This document shows positions 13,592 to 16,271 of a stretch of 16,271 nt of DNA, piece by piece. Origin of the DNA: an uncultured Bacilli bacterium. Its GTDB lineage: Bacteria; Bacillota_I; Bacilli_A; RF39; UBA660. The position numbers and the translations under genes are program-made. The notes under the pieces are model-generated. The model did not search any database. It was not told where the DNA came from and was given only the letters and a program-made list of their open reading frames with translations. The stretch is taken from positions 1 to 16,271 of the forward strand of contig CAKOHQ010000029.1 in NCBI GenBank assembly GCA_934085875.1. The letters are read 5' to 3'. The first letter of the stretch is position 1. Every line of letters starts with the position of its first letter.

Positions 13592-14341
13592 ATGAAAGGA
13601 ATCTTAGGACGTAAAATCGGTATGACCGAAAAATTTACGACTGATGGTAAAGTTATTCCTGTTACAGTAATATCTGTTGAACCAAATGTTATAACTCAAA
13701 TTAAAACAGTTGATACTGATGGTTATAATGCTATTCAATTAGGTGTTGTTGATAAAAAGGAAAAACATGCTACAAAACAAGAAATAGGACATGCTAAAAA
13801 AGCAGGTGTTGCTCCTAAGCGCTTCTTAAAAGAAATAAGAGTTGAAGATACAGCAACTTACGAATTAGGAAGTACTATAAAAGCTGACACATTTGAAGTT
13901 GGAGAAAAGGTTGATGTTACTGGTACTAGTAAAGGTAAAGGATTTGCTGGTGTTATTAAACGTCATAACCAATCTCGTGGACCAGAAACACATGGTTCAA
14001 GATATCATAGAAGACCAGGATCAATGGGAACTATGAGACCAATGAGAGTATTAAAGGGTAAAAATTTAGCTGGACACATGGGAAGTGAAACAGTTACTAT
14101 TCAAAATCTTGAAATTATTGAAGTTAACGTAAATGATAATTACATTTTAGTTAGTGGAAATGTTCCAGGAGCAAAGAATTCATTAGTTTTAATCAAATCT
14201 GCTGTTAAAGGAAACAAGAAAGTTGAACCTAAAGAACTAGTTAAATACGAAACTGAAGAAGAAACTGTTGTTGATACAGTAGAAGAAGTAGTTGAAGATA
14301 CTACTGAAACTAAAGAAATCGAGGAAACTACTGAAGCATAA
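13592..14341 (+). CDS. rplC: 50S ribosomal protein L3 with acidic C-terminal extension
   Basis: 249 aa from the ATG at 13592; TTGGAGGG just upstream is the SD, so a TTG at 13577 is not the start. MKGILGRKIGMTEKF and the loop HGSRYHRRPGSMG (residues 135-147), which reaches toward the peptidyl-transferase centre, are typical. L3 usually ends near residue 205-210. Here about 40 more residues, very rich in Glu, Val and Thr and lacking hydrophobic core, follow. The tail is probably disordered and negatively charged, unlike normal ribosomal protein termini. Confidence 0.97.
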   Translation: MKGILGRKIGMTEKFTTDGKVIPVTVISVEPNVITQIKTVDTDGYNAIQLGVVDKKEKHATKQEIGHAKKAGVAPKRFLKEIRVEDTATYELGSTIKADTFEVGEKVDVTGTSKGKGFAGVIKRHNQSRGPETHGSRYHRRPGSMGTMRPMRVLKGKNLAGHMGSETVTIQNLEIIEVNVNDNYILVSGNVPGAKNSLVLIKSAVKGNKKVEPKELVKYETEEETVVDTVEEVVEDTTETKEIEETTEA

Positions 14342-14364
14342 CTTCAGTCGAAAGGAGATTTATA

Positions 14365-14988
14365 ATGGCAAAAATAGATGTTATTAACCTTAAGGGTGAA
14401 AAAACTAGTGATTTAAAACTTAATGATAGTATTTGGAAAATTGAAACTAATGATATCGTTTTAAAGAAAGCAATTGATTTACAACTTGCATCTTTAAGAC
14501 AAGGTACACATAAAACTAAAACTCGTGGTGAAGTTAGCGGTGGAGGAAGAAAACCATATAGACAAAAAGGTACTGGTAATGCTAGACAAGGTACTATTCG
14601 TGCTCCTCATTATAGAGGTGGTGGAGTTGTATTTGGTGTTACTCCAAGAAGTTATACTTTCAAAATGAATAAAAAGGAAAGAGGACTTGCAATTCGTTCT
14701 GCATTAACTGATAAAGTTAATAATAAAGAATTAGTTGTAGTTGATAATTTAAATATTGATAGTGTTAAAACTAAAGATATTAAGAAATTAATGGCTGATT
14801 TAAAATTAGCTGGTAAAGTATTATTTGTTACTGAAAATGATGCTGAAAAATTATATTTAGCTACTAGAAATTTAGGATATGCTTTAGTATTAATGGCTAA
14901 TGAATTAAATGTTTATGACATTGTTAATGCTGATACTATGGTAATTGAAGAAGGAGCAGTTAAATATATAGAGGAGGTGCTTAAATAA
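14365..14988 (+). CDS. rplD: 50S ribosomal protein L4
   Basis: 207 aa, normal length. The long internal loop (about 45-90) with RQGTHKTKTRGEVSGGGRKP, RQKGTGNARQGTIRAPH and GGGVVFGVTPR enters the exit tunnel. L4 often represses its own operon. SD AAAGGAG. The last codons contain the SD for rplW. Confidence 0.98.
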   Translation: MAKIDVINLKGEKTSDLKLNDSIWKIETNDIVLKKAIDLQLASLRQGTHKTKTRGEVSGGGRKPYRQKGTGNARQGTIRAPHYRGGGVVFGVTPRSYTFKMNKKERGLAIRSALTDKVNNKELVVVDNLNIDSVKTKDIKKLMADLKLAGKVLFVTENDAEKLYLATRNLGYALVLMANELNVYDIVNADTMVIEEGAVKYIEEVLK

Positions 14989-15263
14989 TGATGAATAGTG
15001 AAATTATTATTGCACCAGTTATAACTGAAAAAAGTCAAGTATTAGCTACTGATGGTAAAACTTATGTATTTAAAGTTGATGCACGTGCTAATAAAACTCA
15101 AATAAAACTTGCTATTGAAGATTTATTTAATGTTAAAGTTAAAAGTGTTAATACACTTAATACTAAAGCAAAAGATAAAAGAGTTGGTAAGTATACTGGG
15201 AAGACTAAGACTTATAAGAAAGCTTACGTTACTTTAGTTGACGGTCAAGCTATAGAAATGTAA
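14988..15263 (+). CDS. rplW: 50S ribosomal protein L23
   Basis: 91 aa. IIAPVITEKSQ at the start, YVFKVDARANKTQIKLAIEDLFNVKVKSVNT and the basic loop are characteristic. L23 lies at the tunnel exit and docks trigger factor and SRP. The ATG overlaps the rplD stop by one base (TAATG), with GAGGAGG upstream; a second ATG follows at 14991. The one-base overlap implies coupled translation. Confidence 0.97.
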   Translation: MMNSEIIIAPVITEKSQVLATDGKTYVFKVDARANKTQIKLAIEDLFNVKVKSVNTLNTKAKDKRVGKYTGKTKTYKKAYVTLVDGQAIEM

Positions 15264-15276
15264 GGCGGTGTAAATA

Positions 15277-16107
15277 ATGGCTATAAAAAAATATAAACCA
15301 ACGACTAATGGTCGTAGAGGTATGAGTACTTTAGCTAATGAAGAGTTAACTACTAGTAAGCCTACTAAAAGTTTATTAGTTAAAAAGACTAAAACTGGTG
15401 GTAGAAATAATCAAGGTAGAATGACAGTTCAACACATTGGTGGAGGAGCTAAAAGAAAATACAGATTAATAGATTTTAAAAGAAACAAATTTGGAATACC
15501 TGCTAGAGTTACAACTATCGAATACGATCCAAATCGTAGTGCAAATATAGCATTACTTACTTATAAAGATGGAGAAAAAAGATATATTATCGCTCCTAAA
15601 GATTTAAAAGTAGGTATGATAGTTGAAAGTGGAGAAGCTGTTGATATTAAAGTTGGTAATGCAATGATGATTAAAAACATTCCAGTTGGTACAGTTATTC
15701 ACAATATTGAATTGAATCCAGGTAAAGGTGCTAGTCTTGCAAGATCTGCAGGAAGTAGTGCTCAAATATTAGGTAGAGAAGATAAATATGTTATGATTCG
15801 TCTACAAAGTGGTGAAACAAGATTAGTATTAGGTACTTGTATGGCTACAGTTGGTGTAGTTGGTAATGAAGACTATGAACTTGTTAACATCGGTAAAGCA
15901 GGACGTACTCGTCATATGGGAATTAGACCTACTAACCGTGGTAGTGTAATGAACCCTAACGACCATCCACATGGTGGTGGTGAAGGACGTACACCAATAG
16001 GAAGAAAAGGGCCTGTTACTCCTTGGGGTAAACCAGCTCTTGGACTTAAAACTCGTAAAAATAAGAAAGCTTCTAACAAATTAATCGTTAGTAAGAGAAA
16101 GAAATAA
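15277..16107 (+). CDS. rplB: 50S ribosomal protein L2
   Basis: 276 aa, normal length. MAIKKYKPTTNGRRGMS, GRNNQGRMTVQHIGGGAKR and GVVGNEDYELVNIGKAGR are conserved. The VMNPNDHPHGGGEGRTPIG segment carries the histidine needed for peptidyl-transferase function. It binds 23S rRNA and helps join the subunits. SD AAGGCGGTG lies 13 nt after rplW. Confidence 0.98.
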   Translation: MAIKKYKPTTNGRRGMSTLANEELTTSKPTKSLLVKKTKTGGRNNQGRMTVQHIGGGAKRKYRLIDFKRNKFGIPARVTTIEYDPNRSANIALLTYKDGEKRYIIAPKDLKVGMIVESGEAVDIKVGNAMMIKNIPVGTVIHNIELNPGKGASLARSAGSSAQILGREDKYVMIRLQSGETRLVLGTCMATVGVVGNEDYELVNIGKAGRTRHMGIRPTNRGSVMNPNDHPHGGGEGRTPIGRKGPVTPWGKPALGLKTRKNKKASNKLIVSKRKK

Positions 16108-16122
16108 GGAGAGTGTGTTTAA

Positions 16123-16271
16123 ATGGCAAGAAGTATTAAAAAAGGTCCTTTCGTAGATGGACATCTAATGAAAAAGATCGAAAAATTAAATGAAGAAAAT
16201 AAAAAAGAAGTTGTTAAAACTTGGTCTCGTCGTTCAACAATCTTTCCTGAATTTGTTGGACATACTATAGC
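16123..16271 (+). CDS. rpsS: 30S ribosomal protein S19, cut by the window edge
   Basis: The first 49 codons plus two bases are present. MARSIKKGPFVDGHLMKKIE and TWSRRSTIFPEFVGHTIA are the conserved N-terminal half of S19, which sits in the 30S head. SD AAGGAGAG lies about 10 nt upstream. It continues the conserved S10-L3-L4-L23-L2-S19 order. Confidence 0.96.
   Translation, partial: MARSIKKGPFVDGHLMKKIEKLNEENKKEVVKTWSRRSTIFPEFVGHTI

Noticed and set aside
1..16271. CRISPR arrays, tRNA or rRNA genes, insertion sequences, integrases, toxin-antitoxin or defence genes
   Set aside because: No spaced repeat array, tRNA cloverleaf, rRNA segment, transposase or recombinase motif, or recognisable defence domain was seen.

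Overview
The window is a low-GC, AT-rich stretch of a Gram-positive (Bacillota) chromosome. Evidence for this: strong SD sequences (GGAGG/AGGAG), sigma-A-type promoters (TTGACA/TATAAT), U-tract terminators, the standard code with TGA stops, and the S10-L3-L4-L23-L2-S19 order. Compact spacing, simplified surface proteins and very strong A/T codon bias suggest a small-genome Bacilli lineage such as the uncultured gut RF39-like or Mollicutes-related groups. That placement is inference; no taxonomic marker was searched. Bases 1 to about 146 do not fit: they are GC-rich, with GC-ending codons on the minus strand, and are fused in the middle of a phosphohexomutase gene. They look like a chimeric contig end.

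Layout, left to right. (1) Foreign-looking fragment, then the 3' end of a phosphohexomutase (to 271). (2) A structured small RNA (about 324-470), possibly 6S RNA, followed by tcdA (515-1186). (3) Two convergent genes for membrane-anchored surface proteins (1354-2814 plus, 2841-3956 minus). They share an extracytoplasmic module and one bidirectional terminator. (4) A plus-strand operon of a P-type cation ATPase, guanylate kinase (gmk) and a patatin-like lipase (4082-8145), divergent from the second surface gene. (5) A YebC-family translation factor with its own promoter and terminator (8203-8919). (6) An OmpR-family response regulator overlapping its histidine kinase (8983-11011). (7) A 256-nt gap with tandem 11-bp repeats, a promoter-like element and a terminator: a possible small transcript. 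(8) A TasA/camelysin-like secreted protein and a SipW-like (ER-type) signal peptidase (11268-13024). (9) A structured leader and the start of the S10 ribosomal protein operon (13105 to the right edge, cut inside rpsS).

The most interesting part is 8.9-13.0 kb. An 11-bp direct repeat related to TTCATAAT lies in the regulator's own promoter, occurs as a perfect tandem just after the kinase gene, and occurs once in the signal peptidase promoter. This suggests one regulon in which the two-component system controls itself, a possible small RNA or micro-peptide, and a minimal two-gene fibre/secretion module. The link is inferred from sequence repeats only.
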